From: Marinobacter salinexigens
GTDB taxonomy: Bacteria > Pseudomonadota > Gammaproteobacteria > Pseudomonadales > Oleiphilaceae
Length of the DNA stretch: 64,000 nucleotides
NCBI RefSeq assembly: GCF_008370345.1
Contig: NZ_VTUU01000005.1
Location: forward strand, 186,001 to 250,000
Direction: 5' to 3'
In this document: piece by piece, positions 24,404-32,419 of the stretch
How positions within the stretch are numbered: position 1 is the stretch's first letter
How the letters are laid out: the number at the start of each line of letters is the position of its first letter
Position numbers and translations under genes: made by a program
Notes under the pieces: generated by a model
Seen by the model: the letters and a program-made list of their open reading frames with translations, nothing else
Told to the model about the DNA's origin: nothing
Database searches by the model: none

Positions 24404-25804
24404 ATGACAGTCGATCTGGCCAAATATCAGGCACTTGAAAATACTCTTCGACAGAGTATCGAGGATGGTCGATGGGGGCCTGGCGAACGACTGCCATCCA
24501 TAAGAGCACTATGTAACCAGTACGGCTTTTCCAAGATTACGGTACAGCATGCGTTGCAACGGCTCGAGGCTCAGGGAATGGTCGAGGCCCGGGAGAGAAG
24601 CGGCTTTTTTGTGTCGCGTGGGCATAGCGAGTTCGAGCCCCCAAGGCAAGCCACCGTGCCTGCCGAGCCTCAGCCTGTCTCAGTGAGCCAGGTTTTTCAG
24701 GACATCATGACCCGAAGCGCTGCCTTTGATTTGCTCCCCGATCTCCATAGCGACGAGCCGCCACCGGGCATAATTCAGCTGAACCGGTCAATCGGCCGGG
24801 CCCTGCGTCGCCAATCCGCGAGCTTCCAGTATTATGACGAGCCGGCTGGTGATCAGGAGTTGAGAACTCAGCTTGCGCTGCGAGCCGCCAAAAGAGGGTG
24901 GACGGCTGTTGCCAATCAGTTCTGCATCACCTCTGGTTGTCAGCAGTCCCTGTTCCTGGCCCTGATGGCGGTTTGCCAGAGCGGTGACGTGGTTGCGGTG
25001 GAAGCGCCGGGGTTTTATGGCGTTCTTCAGTTGCTTGAGCAGCTCGATCTCAAGGTACTCGAGATACCGGCCTCGCCGACAAGCGGTATGGATATCCAAG
25101 CGCTCGAAAAGAGCCTTCAGGTCTGGGACATCAAGGCTTGCGTCGTTTCACCGTCCTTTGCCACCCCTACCGGGGCTGTCATGCCTTCCGAAGACCGTCG
25201 ACGGTTGCTCGAGCTTGCTGCTCGACACGATCTGGCCATCATTGAAGATGACATATACGGCGAGTCAGGGTGGTTTAACACCCCCGACTCCCTGAAGGCG
25301 ATTGATGACCATGACCGCGTCATCCACTGCAGCTCTTTCTCGAAAGTTCTCTCGCGAGACCTGCGTTTGGGCTGGGTTTCAGGTGGCCGGTGGCATCGAA
25401 ACATACTGCAGCTGAAATTGACCTCCCAGTTGGCCAGTAGCCGCTTCTTGCAGCAAGGCGTGGCAAGCTTTATTGCCGAGGGCGGCTACGCATCGTACCT
25501 CCGACGGTATCGGCAAAGCTTGCGCCTGCAGCGAGACTATCTACTGGATCTGCTGGGGGACTGGCCGGTGCCTTTGAAAGCAACCGCGCCTCAGGGTGGT
25601 TTGGCTTTGTGGGTGGAATTGCCGCCAGAAGTCGACACTCTGAGCCTTTACGCCAAAACCCTCAAGGAGGGTATTGTCATAACGCCCGGTAGCCTCTTCT
25701 CGGTTTCCGGAAAGTTTTCGAACTGCCTGAGAATCAGTTTTGCCCATCCCTGGAACGAAGCACGAACAGATGCGTTGCAGAGACTACCTGCACTCATGTT
25801 CTGA
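24404..25804 (+). CDS. MocR-type GntR/aminotransferase regulator
   Basis: A MocR/PdxR-type protein of about 466 residues. The N-terminal GntR winged helix (ENTLRQSIEDGRWGPGERLP, SIRALCNQYGFSKITVQHAL) is fused to a fold-type I aminotransferase domain with the PLP-lysine context SSFSKVLSRDLRLGWV. Such proteins are transcription factors that sense PLP-amino acid adducts, not usually active transaminases. The start is uncertain among GTG 24386, ATG 24392 and ATG 24404; the last has the most sensible spacing to a purine-rich stretch. It precedes ccoG in the same direction with a 114-base gap. Confidence 0.88.
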   Translation: MTVDLAKYQALENTLRQSIEDGRWGPGERLPSIRALCNQYGFSKITVQHALQRLEAQGMVEARERSGFFVSRGHSEFEPPRQATVPAEPQPVSVSQVFQDIMTRSAAFDLLPDLHSDEPPPGIIQLNRSIGRALRRQSASFQYYDEPAGDQELRTQLALRAAKRGWTAVANQFCITSGCQQSLFLALMAVCQSGDVVAVEAPGFYGVLQLLEQLDLKVLEIPASPTSGMDIQALEKSLQVWDIKACVVSPSFATPTGAVMPSEDRRRLLELAARHDLAIIEDDIYGESGWFNTPDSLKAIDDHDRVIHCSSFSKVLSRDLRLGWVSGGRWHRNILQLKLTSQLASSRFLQQGVASFIAEGGYASYLRRYRQSLRLQRDYLLDLLGDWPVPLKATAPQGGLALWVELPPEVDTLSLYAKTLKEGIVITPGSLFSVSGKFSNCLRISFAHPWNEARTDALQRLPALMF

Positions 25805-25918
25805 AGATCCTCCATCTGTCCCTATCAAATATTAAAAAAGTGGTCCTGCCCCTGTTTAGTGCGATCCATTAACCTCGCGTCACCTTTTATTCCTTAATGA
25901 TGGCAAGGTGCGCAAAAA

Positions 25919-27313
25919 ATGAGTCGCCTTATCTCTGTAAAGCAAATCGAGTCAACTTCGAAAGTCCCAGAGGCCGAACACAAAATCCAACCCCGAAGTT
26001 TCTCCGGCTTCTATCGTCGAGTGCGAATTACCGGAGGTGTTGTTCTCTTTGCGCTGTATTTTGGTGTGGCGTGGCTCGACTGGGGTGGCAGACAGGCGGT
26101 CCTCTGGGATCTCTCAGCGAAGAAGTTTCATATCTTTTCCGCCACGTTCTGGCCAGAAGACTTGGTGCTGCTCTCCGGGATTCTCCTCATTTGTGCCTTC
26201 GGTTTGTTCTTTCTCACGGTGTTGGCCGGTCGGGTGTGGTGCGGCTACGCGTGCCCTCAGAGTGTCTGGACCTGGGTCTTCCTGTGGGCGGAGCGAGTGG
26301 CGGAGGGCGATCGATCAAAAAGGATAAAGCTTGATGCAGCGCCGCTCAGCGTAAAGAAGATCGTTCGTCGCGGTTCCAAACATGGGCTGTGGCTCCTTAT
26401 CAGTCTCTTAACGGCGATAACGTTTGTAGGGTATTTCACGCCGATACGCGATCTTGTCGGTGATCTTTTTACCCTGGAAGCATCAGGTTGGGCCCTGTTC
26501 TGGGTCTTGTTCTTTACTGCGGCCACTTATCTGAATGCTGGTTGGCTGCGCGAGAAAGTCTGTTTCCACATGTGCCCTTACGGCAGATTCCAGTCGTCCA
26601 TGGTGGATGCGGACTCCGTGGTTATTTCCTATGACGCTGAACGGGGTGAACCTAGAGGTTCTCGGAGAAGGGATGCTATGCCAGCTTCAGTGGAGCTGGG
26701 AGACTGCATTGATTGTCAGCTGTGCGTGCAGGTGTGCCCGACAGGGATTGATATTCGGGACGGGTTGCAAATGGAGTGTATTGGGTGTGCCGCCTGCATT
26801 GATGCCTGCGACTCGATCATGGACAAGATGGGCTATGCCCGTGGCCTGGTTCGTTACGCTAGTGAACGCGACCTGAAGGGCGGGAAAACAAATCTGTTGA
26901 GACCACGACTGGTGGGTTATTTCGCCTTCCTGGTTTTGATGATTGCGGTGTTTGCATGGGGCGTGGCGTCCAGACCTCTGATAACCCTCGATGTTGAAAG
27001 GGACCGGGGTATGTATCGGTATACCAATGCGGGAGAGGTCGAAAACAGCTATCTGCTGAAGCTCACTAACAAAGACAACAGCCAGAAGTACCTCATCATA
27101 GAAGTCGAAGATCCATTGCGAGTGTCAACCACAGGCCCCTTGGGCGTGGTAGTTGAGGCCGGAGAGAAGGTTGAGGTTCCTTATTCCGTGGCCCTGCCTG
27201 CATCCGCCCTCAATGCTGGCGCCAACGACATCGTTTTTCAGATTAGCACCCTGCATGGAGAGAAGGAGTTGATTACCGAAACCAGTACGTTCCTTGCTCC
27301 GTCAGAGCAGTGA
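25919..27313 (+). CDS. ccoG: Cytochrome c oxidase accessory protein CcoG
   Basis: A 464-residue membrane ferredoxin-like protein. It has transmembrane helices near residues 40-60, 85-105, 160-180, 195-215 and 335-355, and redox motifs GRVWCGYACPQSVWTW and CFHMCPYGRFQ. A bis-[4Fe-4S] ferredoxin segment reads CIDCQLCVQVCP then CIGCAACIDAC, and the C-terminus is an immunoglobulin-like domain. CcoG reduces copper for delivery to cbb3-type oxidase. No cco structural genes are adjacent, so this is an isolated copy, perhaps a second one. Its closeness to the bufferin and DsbG genes suggests a copper/thiol theme. Confidence 0.92.
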   Translation: MSRLISVKQIESTSKVPEAEHKIQPRSFSGFYRRVRITGGVVLFALYFGVAWLDWGGRQAVLWDLSAKKFHIFSATFWPEDLVLLSGILLICAFGLFFLTVLAGRVWCGYACPQSVWTWVFLWAERVAEGDRSKRIKLDAAPLSVKKIVRRGSKHGLWLLISLLTAITFVGYFTPIRDLVGDLFTLEASGWALFWVLFFTAATYLNAGWLREKVCFHMCPYGRFQSSMVDADSVVISYDAERGEPRGSRRRDAMPASVELGDCIDCQLCVQVCPTGIDIRDGLQMECIGCAACIDACDSIMDKMGYARGLVRYASERDLKGGKTNLLRPRLVGYFAFLVLMIAVFAWGVASRPLITLDVERDRGMYRYTNAGEVENSYLLKLTNKDNSQKYLIIEVEDPLRVSTTGPLGVVVEAGEKVEVPYSVALPASALNAGANDIVFQISTLHGEKELITETSTFLAPSEQ

Positions 27314-27382
27314 TTTAGAGCAGGCGCGTCGGTGTTGTTGACGCGGGGCGGCTTGCGACCGACACGCCGCCCAGACTAAAGC

Positions 27383-28150
27383 CTATGGATTCATGATTTG
27401 CTGGAATTCGCTTTCGGGCGGCAGTCCAAGCCGCATGTTCACGTTCCCGTTGGCGTCTTTATAGTAGATCCCCGGAGTGGCGCTGACACCAAGTTCCGAC
27501 ATCAGACGGTTATTGGGTTCCACCCCTGATTTACCGCGCTCTGACGCATCGTTTACCGGCACAATACCGCCGCTGCGAAAGGTCTCAAAGTTCTTGATCA
27601 AGGCTCCATGGGGCTTTTTCGAACCGAGAATGGTTGAAGCTTTCGCGACGCTGTCGTGGGCCAACACGCCTACGACGATATGTCGGATCTGAACTTTCCC
27701 GGCATTGATCCACGGCGATGCGGCTGTCCGGAACCTGTGACAATAAGGACAGTTTGGATCTACGAAGGCGTGAAGAACGGTTTCGGCATTGGGGTCACCG
27801 TCCTGTATCCAATGACTGTCTTCGAGCCTGCTCCACGCCTGTTGGTTCTTGGCATCGATGAACAACTCCTGCACCTTTGGCGTTGAGAGGTTGGCGCCAT
27901 TCTTATCAATCAATGTTCCAACGAATGCGTGTTCGCCATCACGGGTAACATAGATCGTGACCGGGGACCCCTTTGAATCCAGTACATATCCGGTCATTCC
28001 GTCCACAGCTTTGAAAGACGACACAACTTTCAGGCCCCGATCGGTCACCTGTCTAATGATTTCTGAGTGGCCGCCGGAAGCGTGGGCTGTTGCCGAGAAA
28101 AGAAAGGCTGCGCTGATTAAAGCAGACAGCCCCGAGATTGATTTGTCCAT
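27383..28150 (-). CDS. dsbG: Thiol:disulfide interchange protein DsbG
   Basis: A 255-residue periplasmic protein with a signal peptide (cleavage after AHA), an N-terminal dimerisation domain, and a thioredoxin domain with active site DPNCPYCHRF near residue 130 and cis-proline in SATPGIYY. Length and domain order match DsbG/DsbC isomerases. It protects or reshuffles oxidised cysteines in exported proteins. It is convergent with ccoG. GGTAGG lies eight bases upstream of the start codon. Confidence 0.92.
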   Translation of the reverse strand: MDKSISGLSALISAAFLFSATAHASGGHSEIIRQVTDRGLKVVSSFKAVDGMTGYVLDSKGSPVTIYVTRDGEHAFVGTLIDKNGANLSTPKVQELFIDAKNQQAWSRLEDSHWIQDGDPNAETVLHAFVDPNCPYCHRFRTAASPWINAGKVQIRHIVVGVLAHDSVAKASTILGSKKPHGALIKNFETFRSGGIVPVNDASERGKSGVEPNNRLMSELGVSATPGIYYKDANGNVNMRLGLPPESEFQQIMNP

Positions 28151-28296
28151 GATGCCTACCTTCTATGCAGGTGTGGAACGACGAATTGAGAGCACTAATC
28201 TAGTGCTGACAAAGGCCTGGTAGGCGGCGAGATGTGTTTAAAAGTTTGCAGAATGTTCGAAGGCACTAAACTCCGGAGTAGCTTGAACCGCAGAAA

Positions 28297-28767
28297 TCAG
28301 AGACCCAGGTCACTGAGGCCGGGATGGTCGTCCGGTCTACGACCGAGTGGCCAATGGAAAAGCCTGTCTGATTCTTTGATGGGGCTGTCGTTGATGCATG
28401 CGAATCGACGCTGCATGAGACCGTCCGCATCGAATTCCCAGTTTTCGTTTCCGTAGGACCGGAACCAGTTCCCGCTGTCATCGTGCCATTCGTAGGCATA
28501 GCGCACGGCGATGCGGTTGTCGGTGTAGGCCCAGAGCTCTTTGATCAGGCGGTAATCCAGTTCACGATTCCATTTTCGGGTAAGGAATTCTTCAACCTCC
28601 TCACGGCCATTGGCGAACTCAGCCCGGTTGCGCCAGCGTGTGTCCTCTGTGTAGGCGAGGGCGACCTTCGCCGGGTCACGGCTGTTCCAGCCATCTTCTG
28701 CAAGGCGGACTTTTTCAATGGCTCTCTCCCGTGTGAAGGGAGGTAGTGGTGGACGTTGGGTATTCAT
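28297..28767 (-). CDS. DUF1348/NTF2-like protein
   Basis: A 156-residue NTF2-fold protein of the DUF1348 group, recognised by [58 protein letters not shown] and the C-terminal CINDSPI. Members are small cytoplasmic proteins of unknown enzymatic role, frequently next to ECF sigma or TetR regulators. Here it lies 46 bases downstream of an ECF sigma gene in the same direction, so the two are probably co-transcribed and the protein is a likely output of that regulon. Confidence 0.85.
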   Translation of the reverse strand: MNTQRPPLPPFTRERAIEKVRLAEDGWNSRDPAKVALAYTEDTRWRNRAEFANGREEVEEFLTRKWNRELDYRLIKELWAYTDNRIAVRYAYEWHDDSGNWFRSYGNENWEFDADGLMQRRFACINDSPIKESDRLFHWPLGRRPDDHPGLSDLGL

Positions 28768-28813
28768 AGGGTTTCTCCAGCTTTAGCAAAACAAAGTTAA
28801 AAGGCCGCCTGGA

Positions 28814-29410
28814 TTAGAGCAGGGCGGCCAGCTCATTTCGTGCACGGTGCAGAATGACCCGCAGGTTTCCGTGGGAAATTTCGAGCACATCCGATACCTG
28901 CGAACCGGTGAGTGGGCTCATGCCCTTGAGCAGAATCGCGTTGGCGTGATCCCGGTTCATATTTTTCATTTCAATGCGAATACGTTCCTGAACCTTTGCA
29001 GTCTGGGTAGCCAACTCCGGTTCGCTGAGATGCCCGGTCGCGCCATTAAATTGGTTGTCCGGTGCGTTATCGGACAACAGGGCAAGGCTGGGCGTCGCGG
29101 GGAATTCTTTACGTTTTTCCCGGTAGGTACTGAAAGCCTTATTGGTGACAATCCGGCACAGCCACGTTTTGAGAGAAGAACGGCCCTCGAAAGAAGCAAT
29201 GGCTCCAATGGCCGCCATCCAGGCCTCCTGAGCGATATCCTCGGCAAGCGCTGCAGAGGTGTATTTGGCCGCAACTCTCAGCATTACTGGATGATATCTC
29301 CGGTAAGCTTCCGCAAAGGCTTGTGGGTGCCCGGCCTGCAAGCCATCAATCAGATCAGCTTCAGGCCCAAACACGGGCGCCTTCCGCGTGGTTTTGATTT
29401 GTAGGTCCAT
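28814..29410 (-). CDS. ECF-type sigma-70 factor
   Basis: A 198-residue ECF sigma factor. Region 2 reads AFAEAYRRYHPVMLRVAAKY and AEDIAQEAWMAAIGAIASFEG. Region 4 includes RDHANAILLKGMSPLTGSQVSDVLEISHGNLRVILHRARNEL (residues about 150-195). There is no adjacent anti-sigma gene of the usual kind. The start at 29410 is preceded by GGAGAAGAG, and an upstream in-frame ATG would add an unrelated Cys-rich stretch. It is divergent from a TetR gene across about 190 bases that contain two matching palindromes, so the TetR protein probably represses it. Confidence 0.88.
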   Translation of the reverse strand: MDLQIKTTRKAPVFGPEADLIDGLQAGHPQAFAEAYRRYHPVMLRVAAKYTSAALAEDIAQEAWMAAIGAIASFEGRSSLKTWLCRIVTNKAFSTYREKRKEFPATPSLALLSDNAPDNQFNGATGHLSEPELATQTAKVQERIRIEMKNMNRDHANAILLKGMSPLTGSQVSDVLEISHGNLRVILHRARNELAALL

Positions 29411-29514
29411 CGTGCTCTTCTCCGTGCCGTGTTCGCTGGTGGTTCGTAAATGGAACCGACAACAACACCAGTCAAAAAACACCCTGTTCGTTATGCTCGT
29501 GGCATTTCCTGAAG

Positions 29515-29556
29515 TAGACAAGTCGGTCTATTTTTAATTCTAGACAGATCTGTCTA
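29515..29556. promoter_or_regulatory. Twin palindromic operators between sigma factor and TetR genes
   Basis: TAGACAGATCTGTCTA (29541-29556) is a perfect 16-base palindrome. TAGACAAGTCGGTCTA (29515-29530) is a degenerate copy with the same outer TAGAC/GTCTA. The centres are 26 bases apart. The perfect copy lies 44 bases before the TetR start. The layout is that of a TetR dimer operator pair controlling both divergent genes. Confidence 0.7.
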
Positions 29557-29599
29557 ATTTGGTCAAGATATATTCAATGAAAAAAATGGAGGCCTGCAG

Positions 29600-30169
29600 A
29601 TGGGGCGAAGACAGGATTTGATCGATACGGCATTGCGACTGTTCTACGAGCACGGGATCCATGCTATCGGTATCAACCAGGTGCTGCAGGAGTCGGGTGT
29701 AGCAAAGCAAACGCTCTACAATCATTTCGAGAGCAAGGACAGCCTGGTAGAGGCGGCTGTTGAACACCGCGACAAGCTGTTTTTCCAATGGCTGGAGTCG
29801 CGAATGAACAGTCGGCCGGCGGGAAGAGAGGCTCTCATGGAGATGTTTGATGCAGTTCACGACTGGTTCAATAACCGCGTACCAACGCTGCATCGTTTCT
29901 ATGGGTGCTTTTTTATCAATACCTGCGGAGAGTACAGCGATCCCGAGCATCCGGTACATAAGCGATGTGCAGCTCACAAAACCAGGGTTTTCGAGCTACT
30001 GAAGCGACATGCTCTGGAGATCTGCACTTCAGAAACTGAAGCAGAAGAGCTTGCCAATGCACTGTTTTTATTGAAAGAGGGCGCTATTGTTAAGGCCCAC
30101 GTTGAAGGTGACCTGGATGCGGCGCTGAAGGCAAAAGCGATTGCCTCAAGGATGATTTCGCCGCACTGA
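29600..30169 (+). CDS. TetR/AcrR family regulator
   Basis: A 189-residue TetR-type repressor. The N-terminal helix-turn-helix reads LIDTALRLFYEHGIHAIGIN, GVAKQTLYNHFESKDSLVEA. The helical ligand domain carries the C-terminal signature ALFLLKEGAIVKAHVEGD, seen in regulators of small stress operons. GGAGG lies 11 bases before the ATG. It is divergent from the ECF sigma gene, with two palindromes in the gap. The ligand is unknown. Confidence 0.9.
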   Translation: MGRRQDLIDTALRLFYEHGIHAIGINQVLQESGVAKQTLYNHFESKDSLVEAAVEHRDKLFFQWLESRMNSRPAGREALMEMFDAVHDWFNNRVPTLHRFYGCFFINTCGEYSDPEHPVHKRCAAHKTRVFELLKRHALEICTSETEAEELANALFLLKEGAIVKAHVEGDLDAALKAKAIASRMISPH

Positions 30170-30187
30170 GAGTCAGCGCGGCGAAAT
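30153..30187. terminator. Inverted repeat between convergent TetR and NrtS-like genes
   Basis: GATTTCGCCGC (30153-30163) pairs perfectly with GCGGCGAAATC (30177-30187), spanning the TetR stop. It lacks a T-run of useful length, so it may stop transcription weakly from both sides. Confidence 0.4.
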
Positions 30188-30195
30188 CAGGGTGG

Positions 30196-30441
30196 TTAAC
30201 GATACCTGGAAACGGGCACATTCAGCCCGGAGGATTTCTGGCAATCCCGCTCGCTGGACAGCTTGCCAAGCATGAAAACGCAGAACGGAACGCAGTAGGT
30301 CAAGGCTGCCGGCAGCCATTGAATTTTTTGATATCCGAACAGCGCATCATGTTGATTGATCAGCAATAGAATCGAACCTACTACCAGGGCAACCTTTGCC
30401 GCCTGTGTGTGGTAACGCCTGAACAGTTCAAGCAACTGCAT
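30196..30441 (-). CDS. nrtS: NrtS-like small membrane protein
   Basis: An 81-residue protein with two predicted membrane helices: AAKVALVVGSILLLINQHDALF and LPAALTYCVPFCVFMLGKL (residues about 13-60). The pattern KVALVVG, LLINQHDALF and TYCVPFCV resembles the NrtS family, described as nitrate/nitrite transport proteins. The start at 30441 is set by GAGGAGG. It overlaps the end of the flavoprotein disulfide reductase gene by 14 bases, so the two are translationally coupled. No nitrate or nitrite reductase gene is in the window. Confidence 0.65.
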   Translation of the reverse strand: MQLLELFRRYHTQAAKVALVVGSILLLINQHDALFGYQKIQWLPAALTYCVPFCVFMLGKLSSERDCQKSSGLNVPVSRYR

Positions 30442-31849
30442 GGGATGCCTCCTCGCGTTCAATAGTTTTGAGCTGTTCTGCAGCATCACGGAAAGCGGTG
30501 CGAACACCTTCTTCAATAACCGGGTGATAGAAAGGCATCCCGAGTATCTCGTTTACCGTAAGAGACTGCTGCACGGCCCAGGCCAGCAGATGGCCAATAT
30601 GCTCCGCAGCCGGTCCGAACATTTCTGCTCCCAGCAGAATGCCGCTATGCTTGTCTGCGTAGATTTTCAGCATGCCCTGGTTTTTGGCCATTACGCGGCT
30701 TCTTCCCTGATTGTGAAAACTGACCTTCCCGGTGATGAAGGTGTAAGGGAGCAGTTCGTGCGCTCGTTTGCCCACACTGGCAATTTGGGGGTCGGAAAAG
30801 ACAACGCCCAGCCCAGCACGTCGATGGCCGGGTTCCACAGTGGGAAAGGTTCCCGCGTTGCTACCCGCGATACGCCCCTCATCTGAGGCCTCATGTAAAA
30901 GGGGCAGCTCATTTTTTGCGTCACCTGCAATAAAGATGTGCGGTGCACTGGTTTGCATGGTGTATCGGTCGGAATCAGGAACGCTGCGGGCGCCCAGGGC
31001 GATTCCGGTATTTTCGAGGCCGAGCTTGTCAGTGTTCGGAATGCGACCGGTTGCCGCCAGAACATAGTCAACCACGACCGTGTGAACGATGCCTCCAGAT
31101 TTGCGGTAGGTTACCTGCACACCGTTCAGGGTTTCTTTCGCTGCAAGGACTTCCGCGTGAAGAACCAGATCAAATTCGGACTGGAAAGTATCCGCAGCAA
31201 TCTTCCGGATTTCGGAGTCGGCAATTCCACCGATCGATTCGTTGCGCGACAGCATCGTAACCTTGACGTTGAGCCGGCTTAGAGCCTGCCCCAGTTCCAG
31301 ACCGATGACACCTGTCCCGACAACCAGTACGGATGACGGAAGGTGCTCCAGTTCGAATACATCGTCATTAACAAGCAGGCGGTTACCCGCGCCCTCCAGT
31401 ACTTCGGGGATAAATGGTCTGGAACCTGTTGCAATAACAATCCGGTCGGCAGTGATTTCGAGACCGTTATCAATCTGCAAACGATGGGCGTCCAGGAAGC
31501 GTGCGTAACCACGGACCTTATGGCTATCATCAAAGTCGTCGACATCTTCAACAACAAACCCGACGAACCGGTCGCGTTCTCTTCTTACGCGATCCATGAC
31601 CGACGCACCGTCGGTTTCAACTGTCGGGACATTTAGCCCGAAAACACTCGCATGTTTTGCGCCATGGGCGGCTTCTGCGGCGGCTATCAAAAGCTTGCTG
31701 GGCATGCAGCCGACACGCGCGCAAGTGGTGCCATAGTGGCTCCCCTCAATCAACGCGATGCTGTCGGTATGCTTGCGAGCTTCCCGGTAGGCACCCATAC
31801 CCGCTGTGCCCGTGCCAATGATGGCAACATCAACTTTTCGTTTGAGCAT
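30428..31849 (-). CDS. Dihydrolipoyl dehydrogenase-family flavoprotein
   Basis: A 473-residue pyridine-nucleotide-disulfide oxidoreductase. It has the FAD-binding loop IIGTGTAGMGA, redox disulfide CARVGC near residue 43, NAD-binding VVGTGVIGLELGQ, second FAD segment HIFIAGDA, and the dimerisation-domain His in FYHPVIEEG. CxxxxC is kept but the motif CARVGCMPSK differs from the GGTCLNxGC of classical lipoamide dehydrogenases. It is not in a 2-oxoacid dehydrogenase operon; it lies between glutaredoxin and NrtS-like genes, so its substrate may be another disulfide or a metal such as mercury-like or quinone acceptors. The family is certain, the substrate is not. Confidence 0.9.
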   Translation of the reverse strand: MLKRKVDVAIIGTGTAGMGAYREARKHTDSIALIEGSHYGTTCARVGCMPSKLLIAAAEAAHGAKHASVFGLNVPTVETDGASVMDRVRRERDRFVGFVVEDVDDFDDSHKVRGYARFLDAHRLQIDNGLEITADRIVIATGSRPFIPEVLEGAGNRLLVNDDVFELEHLPSSVLVVGTGVIGLELGQALSRLNVKVTMLSRNESIGGIADSEIRKIAADTFQSEFDLVLHAEVLAAKETLNGVQVTYRKSGGIVHTVVVDYVLAATGRIPNTDKLGLENTGIALGARSVPDSDRYTMQTSAPHIFIAGDAKNELPLLHEASDEGRIAGSNAGTFPTVEPGHRRAGLGVVFSDPQIASVGKRAHELLPYTFITGKVSFHNQGRSRVMAKNQGMLKIYADKHSGILLGAEMFGPAAEHIGHLLAWAVQQSLTVNEILGMPFYHPVIEEGVRTAFRDAAEQLKTIEREEASHAVA

Positions 31850-31879
31850 GCTTGCTCTCCTTTATGTCTCTGGGATCTT

Positions 31880-32173
31880 TCACACGGTTTGTGCGTGATC
31901 AGCTGCCTGGGCAGCATGGCGCTGAAGGAAGCGGACGATGTCCTGGGATTCGTAAAGCCAACGCACCTCTTCGTTCGATTCGATTCTTAGGCAGGGAACC
32001 TGCGCTCTGCCGCCGCCTTTGATCAGCTCAGCCCGATAGGCCGGGTTTCGGGCGATATCTCGTTCTTCCACTTTGATGTCGATGTGCTTCATCGCGGAGC
32101 GGGTGTATGCGCAAAAAGGGCATGAGCGATAGTGATACAGAGAGAAAGATGTGGTTTGCGAACTGACGGACAT
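31880..32173 (-). CDS. Glutaredoxin
   Basis: A 97-residue glutaredoxin with active site YRSCPFCAYT near residue 18, cis-proline in AQVPCLRI, and the ESQDIVRFL glutathione-site helix. GGAGAC lies five bases before the ATG chosen at 32173; the longer frame adds unrelated Arg-rich residues. It is first in an operon with the disulfide reductase (30 bases downstream) and the NrtS-like gene, making a thiol-redox unit. An additional Cys in VPCLRI after the cis-proline is unusual. Confidence 0.9.
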   Translation of the reverse strand: MSVSSQTTSFSLYHYRSCPFCAYTRSAMKHIDIKVEERDIARNPAYRAELIKGGGRAQVPCLRIESNEEVRWLYESQDIVRFLQRHAAQAADHAQTV

Positions 32174-32328
32174 GGGTTGTCTCCTTCTTCGTGAATGTGC
32201 CTGCCATTCTCTGCTCTTTGGCCGGAATGGAGGCGGCAGGACGGTTGGAATAGTTGTCCATCTGTTTGAGCGGCCGCTGCTGGTGAACCACATGTGCAAG
32301 AAATGAACAATTTCACTTGCATTGCATT

Positions 32329-32348
32329 AAAGTGTGTATATACACTTT
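32329..32348. promoter_or_regulatory. 20-base palindrome between glutaredoxin and hydrolase genes
   Basis: AAAGTGTGTATATACACTTT is a near-perfect palindrome with a TATATA centre, about 155 bases upstream of glutaredoxin and 70 bases upstream of the hydrolase start. It is likely an operator for one or both divergent genes; the binding protein is not known. It does not fit the LexA pattern CTGT-N8-ACAG. Confidence 0.55.
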
Positions 32349-32419
32349 AAATGGGCTGATTCGATATGGGAAGAGGTTGCCCGGAATCAGTGGCTTTTTT
32401 CAGGTTGAGGAAAACGGAA

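Noticed and set aside
29540..29977. 145-codon minus-strand frame opposite the TetR gene
   Set aside because: Shadow of the TetR coding sequence; the plus-strand product has clear TetR motifs.
32329..32348. LexA box
   Set aside because: The palindrome lacks the CTGT-N8-ACAG spacing and neither neighbour is a typical SOS gene.
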